Under the pieces are notes generated by a model that worked only from the letters and a program-made list of their open reading frames with translations, was not told where the DNA came from and made no database searches. DNA of 64,000 nucleotides from GCA-2684655 sp045105235 (GTDB taxonomy: Bacteria > Planctomycetota > UBA1135 > UBA2386): assembly GCA_045105235.1 (NCBI GenBank), contig JBGCDH010000024.1, positions 62,001 through 126,000 on the forward strand, in the 5' to 3' direction. Shown in pieces: positions 7,151-15,981 of the stretch. Both the position numbers and the translations under genes were made by a program. Each line of letters begins with the position of its first letter. Within the stretch, counting starts at the first letter, position 1.

Positions 7151-8917
7151 ATGAACCGACACGCGCTGCTGTGCCCCCTCGCTGGGGCGATTCTGGCTAT
7201 TTCTCCCGCGGCCCAAATACCATTGCCCGACGTCCAAAAGGCGGTGCGATTCGACACCGGGGACCTTTTGCAAGGCTCCGTCGGCACGACCTCGAACGGC
7301 GAGATTGTCGCGTACAGCAACCCAGCAATGGGCTACGGACACGAGACCCTGAGCGGCAACGGCTACGTCGACATCGCACGGCTTGATGCGTTCGTCTTGG
7401 GCGAAACCGAAGACGTCGTCGCGCTGAACGGCGCCGGCGCCACCACGCTCCACTGGGACCGCAACACCGGCGCCTGGAGCCAATCGGCGTGGGGCGAAAC
7501 GAGCCTAGTCGGGTCGCAGGCCGTCCGCTCGCGCAAGCTGCCGGGCCTCTCTCTCAACGTCGTCTGCCTGCTCGATGCCGACGACACCACTGCGCATGTC
7601 TACCGCTACGGCACCGGTCACTTCCACTTGACGGACGTCGTATTCGGCCAGAACGTCTTGGACATCGAAATTGGATTCGACACAAACAACGCCGTGCTCC
7701 TCGTTGCACGGCACGCCAGCGGACTCGAGGCACGCCACCTCAACGGCAACCTGGCCTGGACCGCCAGCGGCATCGGCGGCGAACTGGTTCGCACCGAGTC
7801 GGGCGGCGGCGACATCGGCTGGATCCGGCGCGACACGAGCGGCGGCGGCTGGAAATACGCTTCCATCACGGCAACCGGAGAAACGGTCACGGACCTGAGC
7901 ACGGCCATTCCCATGGCTCAAAACGTGCTCGCGGCACACCTCGCGCACTGCGACCTCGACACGGATCTCGACCTCGTCACCAAGACAGCGCAACAGGTCG
8001 TCGTCGTCTACGGCGATTCGGCGACGACGCTCGACGCATCCACGGCGAACATCGCGCACACCTACACAGCGGCCGACATGGTCGAGACGGACATCTCGAT
8101 CGACAACGGCGGCCAGACGATCTCCATCGTCGGCAGTGCTACGGCCGCCAGCCCGACCTGGCCGGTCGCAGCCGAGCACGCGCAGCAGGCTCGACCTGTT
8201 AGCGGTTCGTCTCTTGAAATGACCGACTGCGGTTTGGCCGGCGCAACCAACGGCACAAAACTAACCATGCGCGTCTGGCTTAGCTGGGAAGAGCTGCAGC
8301 GCTTCTCCAACAGCTCGAACACGGCCACGATCGAAGTGCTGGTGCGCAGTGCTCCGCACTACGCCTCGACCGTCGGCGACCCGATCGGCAACACGCGGCA
8401 CTACGAACTGCAGCAACCGATCGGGACACCGGCCCAGATTGCCTACGACCTGCCGCTGGTTGTCGGTGAAGCGCTGCTCTCACCTGGCTCCATCAGCCCG
8501 TACTACTGGGAAAATGACACGCACAACTTCGTCACGATGCGGCTACTCCGCAAGAACAACTCGACTGGCCTGATAAGCCGAACGGGCCTCCCCGTCACGT
8601 ACGGGGTCTCATGCGCCGAAGACCAGCAGGAGATTCCGTCGCCCGCAGATCCTTACGCCGGATTCGACGACTTGGTCGCTGCAGCCACAGGCAGCGGGAT
8701 CATTCGGTGGCACGGCCCAGACGGGCTGCCACCCCTCAGTGGCGGCGGCAGCGGCGGGGATCCCGGCGACGGCGGCTGCGCCCGCACGGCCCTCTACGTC
8801 GGCGGCGTCGTCGGCGTCACGACGGAAATCGACCCACCGCGCACGAACGGTACCCAGGGCGCAGGCGACACGTCCCAGGTCATCGTCGTCCCGCCGTCCG
8901 GTTCGACTGGCGGCTAG
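7151..8917 (+). CDS. Large secreted protein with a VCBS/FG-GAP-like repeat
   Basis: A 588-residue protein with a signal peptide (residues 1-22, ending S-P-A-A-Q). The region with C-D-L-D-T-D-L-D-L-V-T followed by V-V-V-V-Y-G-D resembles one FG-GAP/VCBS propeller blade with a calcium-type Asp pattern. The rest is predicted beta-rich, and the C-terminal 60 residues are Gly/Ser/Pro-rich. There is no sorting signal or enzyme motif that I recognise. The 198 nt between this gene and the divergent sialidase gene must hold both promoters; no ribosome binding site is visible. The TAG stop lies 2 nt before the left end of a dispersed repeat (8920-9117) and is itself part of a CTAGTG word that the repeat end repeats. 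Confidence 0.7.
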   Translation: MNRHALLCPLAGAILAISPAAQIPLPDVQKAVRFDTGDLLQGSVGTTSNGEIVAYSNPAMGYGHETLSGNGYVDIARLDAFVLGETEDVVALNGAGATTLHWDRNTGAWSQSAWGETSLVGSQAVRSRKLPGLSLNVVCLLDADDTTAHVYRYGTGHFHLTDVVFGQNVLDIEIGFDTNNAVLLVARHASGLEARHLNGNLAWTASGIGGELVRTESGGGDIGWIRRDTSGGGWKYASITATGETVTDLSTAIPMAQNVLAAHLAHCDLDTDLDLVTKTAQQVVVVYGDSATTLDASTANIAHTYTAADMVETDISIDNGGQTISIVGSATAASPTWPVAAEHAQQARPVSGSSLEMTDCGLAGATNGTKLTMRVWLSWEELQRFSNSSNTATIEVLVRSAPHYASTVGDPIGNTRHYELQQPIGTPAQIAYDLPLVVGEALLSPGSISPYYWENDTHNFVTMRLLRKNNSTGLISRTGLPVTYGVSCAEDQQEIPSPADPYAGFDDLVAAATGSGIIRWHGPDGLPPLSGGGSGGDPGDGGCARTALYVGGVVGVTTEIDPPRTNGTQGAGDTSQVIVVPPSGSTGG

Positions 8918-8919
8918 TG

Positions 8920-9117
8920 CTAGTGTAGGGCACCTGATATGGGGGCATTCTGCGGGCGCGAAGACGCCCGTCACGGCGTTGCTGCTTCTCGGCAGGAAGG
9001 CTTCTCGACAGGAAGGCTTCTCGGCAGGAACAATAGAACATGCATTCGTCGCAGCACCTGGCGACGAACGCCTTCGCTTCCCGGATCATGCCCCGTCTAC
9101 CAGATGCACGACACTAG
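8920..9117 (-). repeat. MITE-like dispersed repeat, copy 1 (inverted relative to the others)
   Basis: 198 bp bounded by 17 bp terminal inverted repeats (CTAGTGTAGGGCACCTG at the left, CAGATGCACGACACTAG at the right, the second being the closer match to the consensus). Read on the minus strand it aligns along its whole length with copies at 15982-16148 and 56188-56371, including the shared words GGTAGACGGGG, GCGTTCGTCGC, TGCGACGAA, CAGCAACGCCG and CCCGCAGAATGC. It carries an extra duplication of an AGAAGCCTTCCTG-type word. It encodes no protein. The minus-strand CHAT gene ends exactly in its right terminus. Confidence 0.85.
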
Positions 9118-11744
9118 CCGCGAACGAACGGCGCCGGCGCTTGCTTGCGGCTGCCGCGACGTAGGACGAGCATGAGCAAGACAAGCGCGCCCAACGGGGC
9201 CGCAAGCCAGAGCCAGCCATACGGACCTCGCCCTGGCACGGGCGTCGACACAAAGCAGCGACCGCCGTCGCCGTACGCTTCGAGCTGGGCGAGCCGAAAG
9301 GCGCGCAGCCGATCGCCGCCGCCGCCAACGCCGTCCGCCACGCGCGCGCGACGAAGGGCTTCGGCCACCGAGACTCCCTGCTGCAGCTCGCGGAGGAGAA
9401 CCGGCAACACGTCGCGGTAGACGCCGAGCCGCAGCGGCGCTGGACTCGCAACCACAGCGTGAGCGCCCGCGTGCAGCCAAGCTCCTACCAGCGTGTCGGC
9501 GACCGTATCGTTGCCCATCCGGAGAGGGCCACGCGCACCAAAACAAGCGGCCATCGCAACGATCCCGGAGTGCTGCAGCGCACGGATGCGCGGCGCGCTG
9601 AGCAGGCCGCCAGCGGCAGCGCCAGCGGAATCGGCAGCGGGATCGGCAAGAAGATCTGCGGAGGCAAGACCTACGGAAACATCGCGCGCGTCCATCGCCA
9701 GACCCAGCGCGGCGTCGCGCATCTGCGTTCTGGCGGCGCCATGCGCCAAGACAACGGTCAGATCGTTCGGCTCGGCGCAGAATCCTTCGAGCTTGGCAAC
9801 GGTCGCATCCGCCCCAAACGCCACACGCGTGTCAGCCGGCAGGCATTGACCGAGTTCGCGCCAAAGCGTCGCGGCGAGCGTGCTGGCGGCGGGTTCGACG
9901 GCTACATCGCGTCGAAAAACGGGCCCCGGATCGAGCGTCGCCACGCAAACCGATCGCGGCGCTTTGGCAAGGTCTGCCGCCGCGGCCCCGCGACCAAGCG
10001 CACGGTCCTGCTGCAAGCGCACCAGCAGCGGCAGGGACGAAATCGTCGTCGTAGCAAAGCGCTCCCCCATCAGCTTGCCGTCGGCAAGCTCCAGAGCGGC
10101 AAACGGCGGCGCTCCCAAGAGCCCGGCCCCGCTCACGTAGACATGCCGCCAGCCAGCCATGCGCGCAACAGCAGCATCGGGCAGCAGCTGCCGGCACAAG
10201 CCGCGGCTCACGTCGCGCACATCGGCCAACTCCTCTTGACCAACATCCAGTCCGTCCAGCGCTGCAAGCTCTGCCTGCAGCGCGCGACTGCCCTCACGCA
10301 GGCGGCGCATGCCGGTCAAGCGGTGATGTGAGACACCATCTCGATCCACCAAGAACAGATGCGAACTCTGCCAGACCACCGCGTAGACGAGCACGCCCGT
10401 GCCAACGGGAAGGCGACGTTGCAGTGCGGAAACGTCGAGAGGTTGCGCCCCGCGTGCGTCGGCCAACTGCGTGCATCTCTGCACATCGAGCACGGGCTGC
10501 AGCGCAGCCGACGGTCCATCCAGATCGGCAATCGCCGTCACCAGTTCGCCGAGCACGCGCAGCCGGGTGCCAAAACGAAGATGCCCGACGGCATCCGGCA
10601 ACTCGGCCAACCGCCGCCAGGAGTCGATTCGTTTTGCAAGCAGGGCGCGCAGCACGCCAACCAAACGCCGCTGCTCCGCACGATCGCCGCTGAGGTTGGC
10701 CAAGTAGGCTGAGAGTACGTCCAGCTTCCAGCCCAGGTCCGGCGCAATGCCTTCGGTTGTCAGCGCCGCCAGCTCGGTCTTGGCGTCGTCGAGATCGCCC
10801 GCTTGCGCCGTTAGATCGACAAGCCATAGGCGAAGCAGACCCGCGCTTCGCGGGTCAATCTGTCCCTTGGCAAGCAGCGCCTGCAGGCGCGCAGCCGCCG
10901 GCCGGCACTGCTTGGCATCGTCGAGAGCCGCCAGGTAGGCGGCATGGCATTCGAAGACTGTGAGCAGCTGCTCTTCGCGCGCCGACGGCGCCTGGCTCTC
11001 TGCAGTGCGTAGGTCTCGATACTGCTGGATGCTGCGCCGCAGGCCTTCGTGGTCACGCTGCACGCCGAGCAGATCAAAGCTGCGCCGCCACACATCCAGC
11101 CGAATCGAACGGTAGTACGGAAGCAAGCGGTCCTCGGCGCCAGACGCAGCGGCAACGAGCGACTGCGCCGCCGCCTGCGCGCGCTGGAAGCCGCGCGCCG
11201 CGCGCCCAAGCCGCCCAAACTGGGTATGCACATAGCTTTCTAGGCTCAAAAACGCCGTGCGCTGCGCTTCATCCACATCGAGCGCACGCAGCCGTGCGAG
11301 CGGCGTGGCAACCAACGCCAGCCGCTCAAGGCTCAGCAACAGATCCACCTCGAGCATCAACCGGTAGAAGCGCACCGAAGCATCTTTGGCGCACGCAGCA
11401 TCGGCGCGACGAAGCAGCCGAAGAGCCCCCTCTACCTGCTGGTCTCGGATCAGGCGACGCGCGCCGTCGTAGCCAAACCGATCCAAAACCCCCGGCGCCT
11501 GAACCGCGAGTCGCGCCGCAACCGCATCGAGAAGAACCAGCAGTCGCTTGCCGCGTATGCTGGCATCGGCGAGCAACTTGTTTGCCGCGCTTTGCAAGAA
11601 GCCTCGGTCGGCCCTGCTGTTCGCGGCCGCCGACTCGAATCCCGCGACGGCCCGCTCAGACTGCTCTTCCGCGAGCCAGGTAAAGGAATTCTCAGGCGCA
11701 ATCGACTCCTGCGCTGCCATGCCTCCGGCCAGCAGCAAACTCAT
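9114..11744 (-). CDS. CHAT-domain peptidase-like protein, exported and membrane-anchored
   Basis: From the ATG at 11744 this is an 876-residue protein. A short signal-like segment (M-S-L-L-L-A-G-G-M-A-A-Q) is followed by about 480 residues of Ala/Leu/Arg-rich helical repeats, TPR-like in texture. The C-terminal third is a CHAT domain (caspase-HetF-associated clan CD cysteine peptidase) with the His in V-V-L-A-H-G (about H668) and the Cys in M-A-A-C-F-G (about C734). A single TM helix (about 841-861) and a basic tail close the protein, so the peptidase domain probably faces the periplasm. The frame stays open to 12095, overlapping the anti-sigma gene through a tandem repeat; I reject that extension. 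It is third in an operon with an ECF sigma factor and an anti-sigma-like protein, suggesting a role in envelope sensing or proteolytic signalling (inference). The stop codon is the TAG of a repeat terminus. Confidence 0.75.
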   Translation of the reverse strand: MSLLLAGGMAAQESIAPENSFTWLAEEQSERAVAGFESAAANSRADRGFLQSAANKLLADASIRGKRLLVLLDAVAARLAVQAPGVLDRFGYDGARRLIRDQQVEGALRLLRRADAACAKDASVRFYRLMLEVDLLLSLERLALVATPLARLRALDVDEAQRTAFLSLESYVHTQFGRLGRAARGFQRAQAAAQSLVAAASGAEDRLLPYYRSIRLDVWRRSFDLLGVQRDHEGLRRSIQQYRDLRTAESQAPSAREEQLLTVFECHAAYLAALDDAKQCRPAAARLQALLAKGQIDPRSAGLLRLWLVDLTAQAGDLDDAKTELAALTTEGIAPDLGWKLDVLSAYLANLSGDRAEQRRLVGVLRALLAKRIDSWRRLAELPDAVGHLRFGTRLRVLGELVTAIADLDGPSAALQPVLDVQRCTQLADARGAQPLDVSALQRRLPVGTGVLVYAVVWQSSHLFLVDRDGVSHHRLTGMRRLREGSRALQAELAALDGLDVGQEELADVRDVSRGLCRQLLPDAAVARMAGWRHVYVSGAGLLGAPPFAALELADGKLMGERFATTTISSLPLLVRLQQDRALGRGAAAADLAKAPRSVCVATLDPGPVFRRDVAVEPAASTLAATLWRELGQCLPADTRVAFGADATVAKLEGFCAEPNDLTVVLAHGAARTQMRDAALGLAMDARDVSVGLASADLLADPAADSAGAAAGGLLSAPRIRALQHSGIVAMAACFGARGPLRMGNDTVADTLVGAWLHAGAHAVVASPAPLRLGVYRDVLPVLLRELQQGVSVAEALRRARVADGVGGGGDRLRAFRLAQLEAYGDGGRCFVSTPVPGRGPYGWLWLAAPLGALVLLMLVLRRGSRKQAPAPFVRG

Positions 11745-11914
11745 TGCGACAGCACCGAAACGAAGATCAGCCCGCAGCAGTCCGCCCCCTTCGCGCCGAT
11801 CGAGCAAGACCGAGCGCCTAGCCGCCGCCGTCGCCGGACCCCACGCCGCTGAATCCAGCGTGGAAGCACGCGGCGCTGCAGAATCTGGCGTCCCAAATTC
11901 TGGCGCGACAAGAG

Positions 11915-11978
11915 CCGGCGCTACGTAGTCCGGCGCTACATAGTCCGGAGCTACGGAGTCCGGAGCTACGGAGTCCGG
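11915..11978. repeat. 15 bp tandem repeat between anti-sigma and CHAT genes
   Basis: Four consecutive 15 bp units of the type CCGGAGCTACGGAGT, the first two with CCGGCGCTACGTAGT-like changes, plus a partial fifth and degenerate copies on the left. The stop codon of the anti-sigma-like gene lies in one unit. Read in the CHAT frame the units would encode A-P-D-S-V or A-P-D-Y-V repeats. Confidence 0.85.
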
Positions 11979-12715
11979 CTCGAGCTTGCCCAGCCCGACG
12001 TCTGTAGAACAACGCCATCGTCGCCAACCGCACGCACGCGCCAGCGGAACGCCGCCACCGGCAGCTGTTGGAGTTGTGCGTTGTTGGGAAGCCATCGCGT
12101 CTGCGTGAACCTATCCGGAAGCGTCCGCTTTGGGCCTTCTGACTCCGGCCGTAGGTCGATGCGGTAGACGACGGTTTCCGGCACTGGCTTCCATACGAAT
12201 CCTGCCGCAGGATCAAAAGCGACCCCGTTCGGCTCCAGCTCCATTGCATCCACGGTGCCGAGCCGCGGGCCGTCGCGCTCCGCATCGGAATCGACAGCCC
12301 CGCCTGCGCGCAGCACCAAAACGATCATCAGCGAAGCCGCAGCAGCCGCCATCGCCGCGAAAACGGCCCATCGACGCCGGCTCGGCAGCAACTTGCTCGC
12401 CGCACGATCGGTAGGCACCAGATCATCCGCCGCCATACCGCGCAAACGCCGATGCGCACAATCGCGCGCAACAAGGCCTTCCATGTCGAGCTTTGGACCA
12501 TCTCCATCCATGCCGGCCGACGCACTGCGCAAGTCATCGCCGACATCTTCGAGCTCCTCCATCTGCGCGGCAAACTCGCGCATACGACGCCACTCTTCGC
12601 GCGCCCCAGGATTGCTATCGAAGAGCCTCCGCACATCGGGGTCGTCCACGGTACGCTCACCAACCATCAACGCTGCCAGCAGCTGCTCCCGTTCGCCTCC
12701 TGGAAGGTCGTTCAT
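11966..12715 (-). CDS. Membrane anti-sigma-like regulator
   Basis: A 249-residue protein with one TM helix (about residues 114-136, A-V-F-A-A-M-A-A-A-A-A-S-L-M-I-V-L-V-L). The cytoplasmic N-terminal 110 residues are acidic and helical, with no zinc-binding H-x3-C-x2-C motif; the C-terminal part is periplasmic and predicted beta, with W-K-P-V-P-E and F-R-W-R-V-R patterns. Its start codon overlaps the stop of the ECF sigma gene by 4 nt (ATGA), the usual arrangement for a sigma factor and its membrane-bound inhibitor. The role is inferred from topology and position rather than from a recognised family motif. Its stop falls within the 15 bp tandem repeat. Confidence 0.65.
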   Translation of the reverse strand: MNDLPGGEREQLLAALMVGERTVDDPDVRRLFDSNPGAREEWRRMREFAAQMEELEDVGDDLRSASAGMDGDGPKLDMEGLVARDCAHRRLRGMAADDLVPTDRAASKLLPSRRRWAVFAAMAAAAASLMIVLVLRAGGAVDSDAERDGPRLGTVDAMELEPNGVAFDPAAGFVWKPVPETVVYRIDLRPESEGPKRTLPDRFTQTRWLPNNAQLQQLPVAAFRWRVRAVGDDGVVLQTSGWASSSRTP

Positions 12716-13308
12716 GCTCGCTCTTCCCGACCGTGATGAACCTCCGACATGCGCATCACCTCTTCCAGCGACTTCATGCCGCGATAGAAGCGCCCCCGAA
12801 TGGTGTTGGTGCTCACGCCGAGCCTGATGCCGATTTCGACGAACGTCAAGCCATCAAGATATCGCATGCGAACGGCCTGAGCATCGGACGACTTGACCTG
12901 TTCTAGCGCCGCAAAGATCATCTCGCGGCGCTCAACCGAGGCCAGCGCATCCTGAGCTCCATCCTCGATAGTATCGTCGATCGAACGCGTGGCAGAGCGC
13001 CGCTTGCGACGCAGCGCGTTGCGCAGTTCCAAGTTGCAGATGCGGTAGAGCCACGCGCCAAGCGGCACACCCTGCACGAATTTTGGCAGCTTGCGCAGCG
13101 CGATCACGCAGGAGGCCTGGGCTAGATCCTCAACCTCCGACGCGTCCAGCAAACGACCGAAGCGACGATTTAGGCAAGCCGCGATGCGCGGCAGATGCTG
13201 CAGGCGCGCCACAATCTGGGTAGCCGCGCCGCCATCGCCCGCAAGGTAACGCATCACCAGATCGTGATCTGCCGCGACATCTTCGGTTTCGTTGAGAGGA
13301 TCGTTCAC
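12712..13308 (-). CDS. ECF-type RNA polymerase sigma factor
   Basis: 198 residues from the GTG at 13308 (V-N-D-P-L-N-E-T-E-D). Region 2 is seen as helix-rich sequence with D-L-A-Q-A-S-C-V-I-A-L-R and G-A-W-L-Y-R-I-C-N-L-E-L-R; region 4 as V-R-M-R-Y-L-D-G-L-T-F-V-E-I-G and then L-G-V-S-T-N-T-I-R-G-R-F-Y-R-G, the helix-turn-helix that binds the -35 element. The frame continues upstream to 13842, but that part is not sigma-like and overlaps the divergent gene. It starts the operon sigma / anti-sigma-like / CHAT. The 241 nt up to the divergent TlpA-like gene probably carry its own autoregulated promoter. Confidence 0.85.
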   Translation of the reverse strand: MNDPLNETEDVAADHDLVMRYLAGDGGAATQIVARLQHLPRIAACLNRRFGRLLDASEVEDLAQASCVIALRKLPKFVQGVPLGAWLYRICNLELRNALRRKRRSATRSIDDTIEDGAQDALASVERREMIFAALEQVKSSDAQAVRMRYLDGLTFVEIGIRLGVSTNTIRGRFYRGMKSLEEVMRMSEVHHGREERA

Positions 13309-13536
13309 AGAATGGGAAGCACTGCCGGGCGACAGCTTGCGACCAGCTGGAGGTCTAGCGCGGGTCGTGCAGCACGCAGCCACCAAGCCGCGGCTGCGCG
13401 CGCCCTTCGCACTGGTTGCAGATCTTCCTATCACAGGCGCTGCATGTCGTAACCCTGCTCGAAAGTCCGAAGATTCTGATTTCTTGACCAGAGCGCACGG
13501 AAGTCGACGGACCACGCCGGAGATCGGACAAAGCGC

Positions 13537-13542
13537 TAAGCT
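13537..13542 (+). promoter_or_regulatory. Probable -10 box of a leaderless promoter (TlpA-like gene)
   Basis: TAAGCT, 7 nt upstream of the ATG at 13550, with no ribosome binding site between. Confidence 0.4.
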
Positions 13543-13549
13543 CTTGCAG

Positions 13550-15943
13550 ATGCGGAAACCATGGTTCCAGCTCGTCACCTTGCTGGCGGCAGTCTTAAGC
13601 CTGCCGGCACAGAAGTCCGCGAGCCCGCCAGCAGTTGTCCGAACGGGCAAGCCCCAAAGCGCCGCCGCCAAAACCCGGCCAGGCACGCCTTTTCCGATTG
13701 GCAGCCACCGTATGGCAATCGAATGCCCCGGTGGACAGCTACCGTTCTTCCTGACGCTAAACGGCGATTCGCCCGGCAGCAGCATCGCTACCGCGGCGAC
13801 CATCTTCAACGGCGACGAACGCATCGCGGTCCCGAGCGTCACGGCGAAAGCGGACGGCCGCCTGTGGCTGCGCTTCCCGCACTACGACGCCGAGCTGGCG
13901 TTGACCGTAGACGCGGTCGCCAAGACGATCGCGGGCGAGTGGATCAAGCGGCGCGGCAGCGGCAAGGCCACGCGCATGCAGGTGCAGAGCACGGCGGGGA
14001 AACGGCGCTTCCCCCAGCTCTCGCCGGCGCCGAAGGCCGCCGCGATGCAGCGCACCATCGCTTGGTGCAGCGGCCGGTTTCGCGTGCAGTTTGGCGACAG
14101 CAAAGACGTCGCCGTCGGCATCTTCGCGCCGGCCACCGCGGCGGGTGCATGGGCACAGCGCTCTTCACACCGGGGGACCTTTTTGACAACCCTCGGCGAC
14201 TACCGGTATCTGGCGGGCCAAGCGGGTCCCCGCGAGATGCGGCTATCGTGCTTTGATGGCGCCCACGCGTTCTTGTTCCAGGCACGGCCAGGAGCCAAGC
14301 CCGACACCATCGAAGGCGACTTCTGGTCATCCGACAGCTGGCATGAAGCGTGGACCGCAACGCGCGACCCGGACGCAGTCTTGGCCGACGGTTTTTCCCT
14401 GACGCGCATGCGCGACGACGCGGCCGTCGAAACCACACCGTTCCTAGATCTCGATGGACAGCAGCGCACGCTTGCCGACGCCGGCCTCGCGGGCACCGTT
14501 CGCATCCTCGAAGTCTTTGGCACATGGTGCCCCAACTGCCAGGACCACGGGGCCTACATGGCGGAGCTTCACCGCCGCTACGCCGACCGTGGCGTCAAGA
14601 TCATCGGCTTGGCCTTCGAGCACGCGGGCGACGCCGAGCACAGCATCCGACAGGTGCAGACGTTCGTGGCGCGCCACGGCGTCGAATACCCTGTTTGGCT
14701 CGGCGGCTCTTCCAACAAGCAAGAAGCCACCAAGCAGCTCGGCTTCTTCGACCGTGTGCGCAGCTTTCCGACGACCGTCTTCCTCGACCATCGCGGCCAG
14801 GTTCGCGGCGTCTACCAAGGATGGTCGGGGCCGGCGACGGGTGCCAGCCACGTGCGCTTGAAGCGACGCTTTGAAGAACGCATCGACGCGCTGCTCGCCG
14901 AACGCAGCGAGACCGTGCGATCGGGGCGCGTGCTCGACCACGATGGCCAACCGGTCGTCAACGCCGAGATCCTCTGCTTCGCGGCCAACGACATCCGCAC
15001 GCTCGAAGTCCTGACGGACACCGACGGGCGCTTCCGTTTTCCTAGCGACCTCGGTGTTCAGTCGGTCGCCGCACGCTACCAAGCCGTGCTCAGCAAAAAG
15101 CGCCCGCTGGCTGCGGACAATGCGATCACGCAGCTGCGACTCCCCAAGCCCAAGTGGCGAATCAGCGGCCGGGTCCTTCTTCCCAACGGCCGCCCCGCCG
15201 AAGGTGTCGACGTTGCGCTGACGGATGCAGTCAAAGAAGGCGTGAAGCGAACCAAGGTCCTCGCCTCAACGACGATCGATGCGCAAGGACGCTTTGCCAT
15301 CCGCTGCGGCGAGCAGGCGCCCGCCCGACTGCTGGTCGACCCACTCGGACTCCGCCACGCAATCGAGGGGCCGTTCGAAGCGGACGCCCATCTCAATCTG
15401 GACATGCGGCTGCTGCAGGACCAGTTCCAGCGCATTGTTGGCCGCGTGCTCGATCTCGACGGCGCGCCAGCCGCCGGCGCGCCCGTCGTTGCCTTTGACG
15501 AAACGAGCACCGATCGCATTCGCTGTGGCGCGGCTCGCACGGCGGCCGACGGCAAGTTCGAGCTGTGGACAAGCCGCCGCCCGAACACGATGGTTGCAAG
15601 CGTCAACGGCATCCGTTTGCACCAACAGGCGGGCGAGTGGGATCGCGACGAGCCCATTGAATTCGACCCCAAGGTCGATGCGCTGGTATCGATCCGTGGA
15701 CGCGTCGAAAACCGCGACAACTCCGCCGCGCCGGCCATGCAGATCTACACGAGCACCGACGGCAAACTCGCGCCGGGCAGCCGGGCGCTCACGCGCAGCG
15801 GCCGCGACGGGGACTTCCGCGCCATGATCCGCCGCGGCACCAAGTTCTTGATCGCCGCCGATGGCCGCGAAGTCTTTGCGGTGCTCGCGGCCCCCAACGA
15901 CCAGGAAAAGATCGTGCTGCAGCCGTCGGCCGACAAGCGCTAG
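13550..15943 (+). CDS. Secreted TlpA/redoxin-like protein fused to carboxypeptidase-regulatory-like domains
   Basis: A 797-residue exported protein. Signal peptide about 1-20 (ending L-S-L-P-A-Q). An N-terminal beta-rich region (about 50-280) with no family that I recognise is followed by a thioredoxin fold (about 295-445) with the redox pair W-C-P-N-C-Q (Cys327 and Cys330) and the cis-proline strand F-P-T-T-V-F-L-D. The remaining 350 residues consist of three or so carboxypeptidase-regulatory-like beta-sandwiches (S-G-R-V-L-L-P-N-G-R-P-A-E-G-V-D-V type starts). Known TlpA-like proteins reduce periplasmic disulfides, for example in cytochrome c maturation. The large fusion suggests a surface or periplasmic oxidoreductase tethered through its beta domains. 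It is divergent from the sigma/CHAT operon. Start chosen for the signal peptide; the ATG has a TAAGCT box 7 nt upstream. Confidence 0.85.
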   Translation: MRKPWFQLVTLLAAVLSLPAQKSASPPAVVRTGKPQSAAAKTRPGTPFPIGSHRMAIECPGGQLPFFLTLNGDSPGSSIATAATIFNGDERIAVPSVTAKADGRLWLRFPHYDAELALTVDAVAKTIAGEWIKRRGSGKATRMQVQSTAGKRRFPQLSPAPKAAAMQRTIAWCSGRFRVQFGDSKDVAVGIFAPATAAGAWAQRSSHRGTFLTTLGDYRYLAGQAGPREMRLSCFDGAHAFLFQARPGAKPDTIEGDFWSSDSWHEAWTATRDPDAVLADGFSLTRMRDDAAVETTPFLDLDGQQRTLADAGLAGTVRILEVFGTWCPNCQDHGAYMAELHRRYADRGVKIIGLAFEHAGDAEHSIRQVQTFVARHGVEYPVWLGGSSNKQEATKQLGFFDRVRSFPTTVFLDHRGQVRGVYQGWSGPATGASHVRLKRRFEERIDALLAERSETVRSGRVLDHDGQPVVNAEILCFAANDIRTLEVLTDTDGRFRFPSDLGVQSVAARYQAVLSKKRPLAADNAITQLRLPKPKWRISGRVLLPNGRPAEGVDVALTDAVKEGVKRTKVLASTTIDAQGRFAIRCGEQAPARLLVDPLGLRHAIEGPFEADAHLNLDMRLLQDQFQRIVGRVLDLDGAPAAGAPVVAFDETSTDRIRCGAARTAADGKFELWTSRRPNTMVASVNGIRLHQQAGEWDRDEPIEFDPKVDALVSIRGRVENRDNSAAPAMQIYTSTDGKLAPGSRALTRSGRDGDFRAMIRRGTKFLIAADGREVFAVLAAPNDQEKIVLQPSADKR

Positions 15944-15946
15944 CGG

Positions 15947-15966
15947 GCCGGTTTCAGCGAACCGGC
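15947..15966 (+). terminator. Hairpin after TlpA-like gene
   Basis: GCCGGTT and AACCGGC form a perfect 7 bp stem with a 6 nt loop, starting 4 nt after the stop codon. No T-run follows, so it would act as a weak or Rho-assisted terminator, or protect the mRNA end. Confidence 0.5.
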
Positions 15967-15981
15967 GTTCGCGGTCCAAAC

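Noticed and set aside
6953..7483. In-frame extension of the sialidase-like gene to 7483
   Set aside because: It overlaps the divergent secreted-protein gene at 7151 and would bury the signal peptide that starts at 6952.
11745..12095. Start of the CHAT gene at 12095
   Set aside because: It would overlap the anti-sigma-like gene by 130 nt and pass through a 15 bp tandem repeat; a signal-like segment starts at 11744. A TTG near 11807 cannot be excluded.
13309..13842. Extension of the ECF sigma gene to 13842
   Set aside because: The extra residues have no sigma-factor character and overlap the TlpA-like gene on the other strand; GTG at 13308 starts a normal-length protein.
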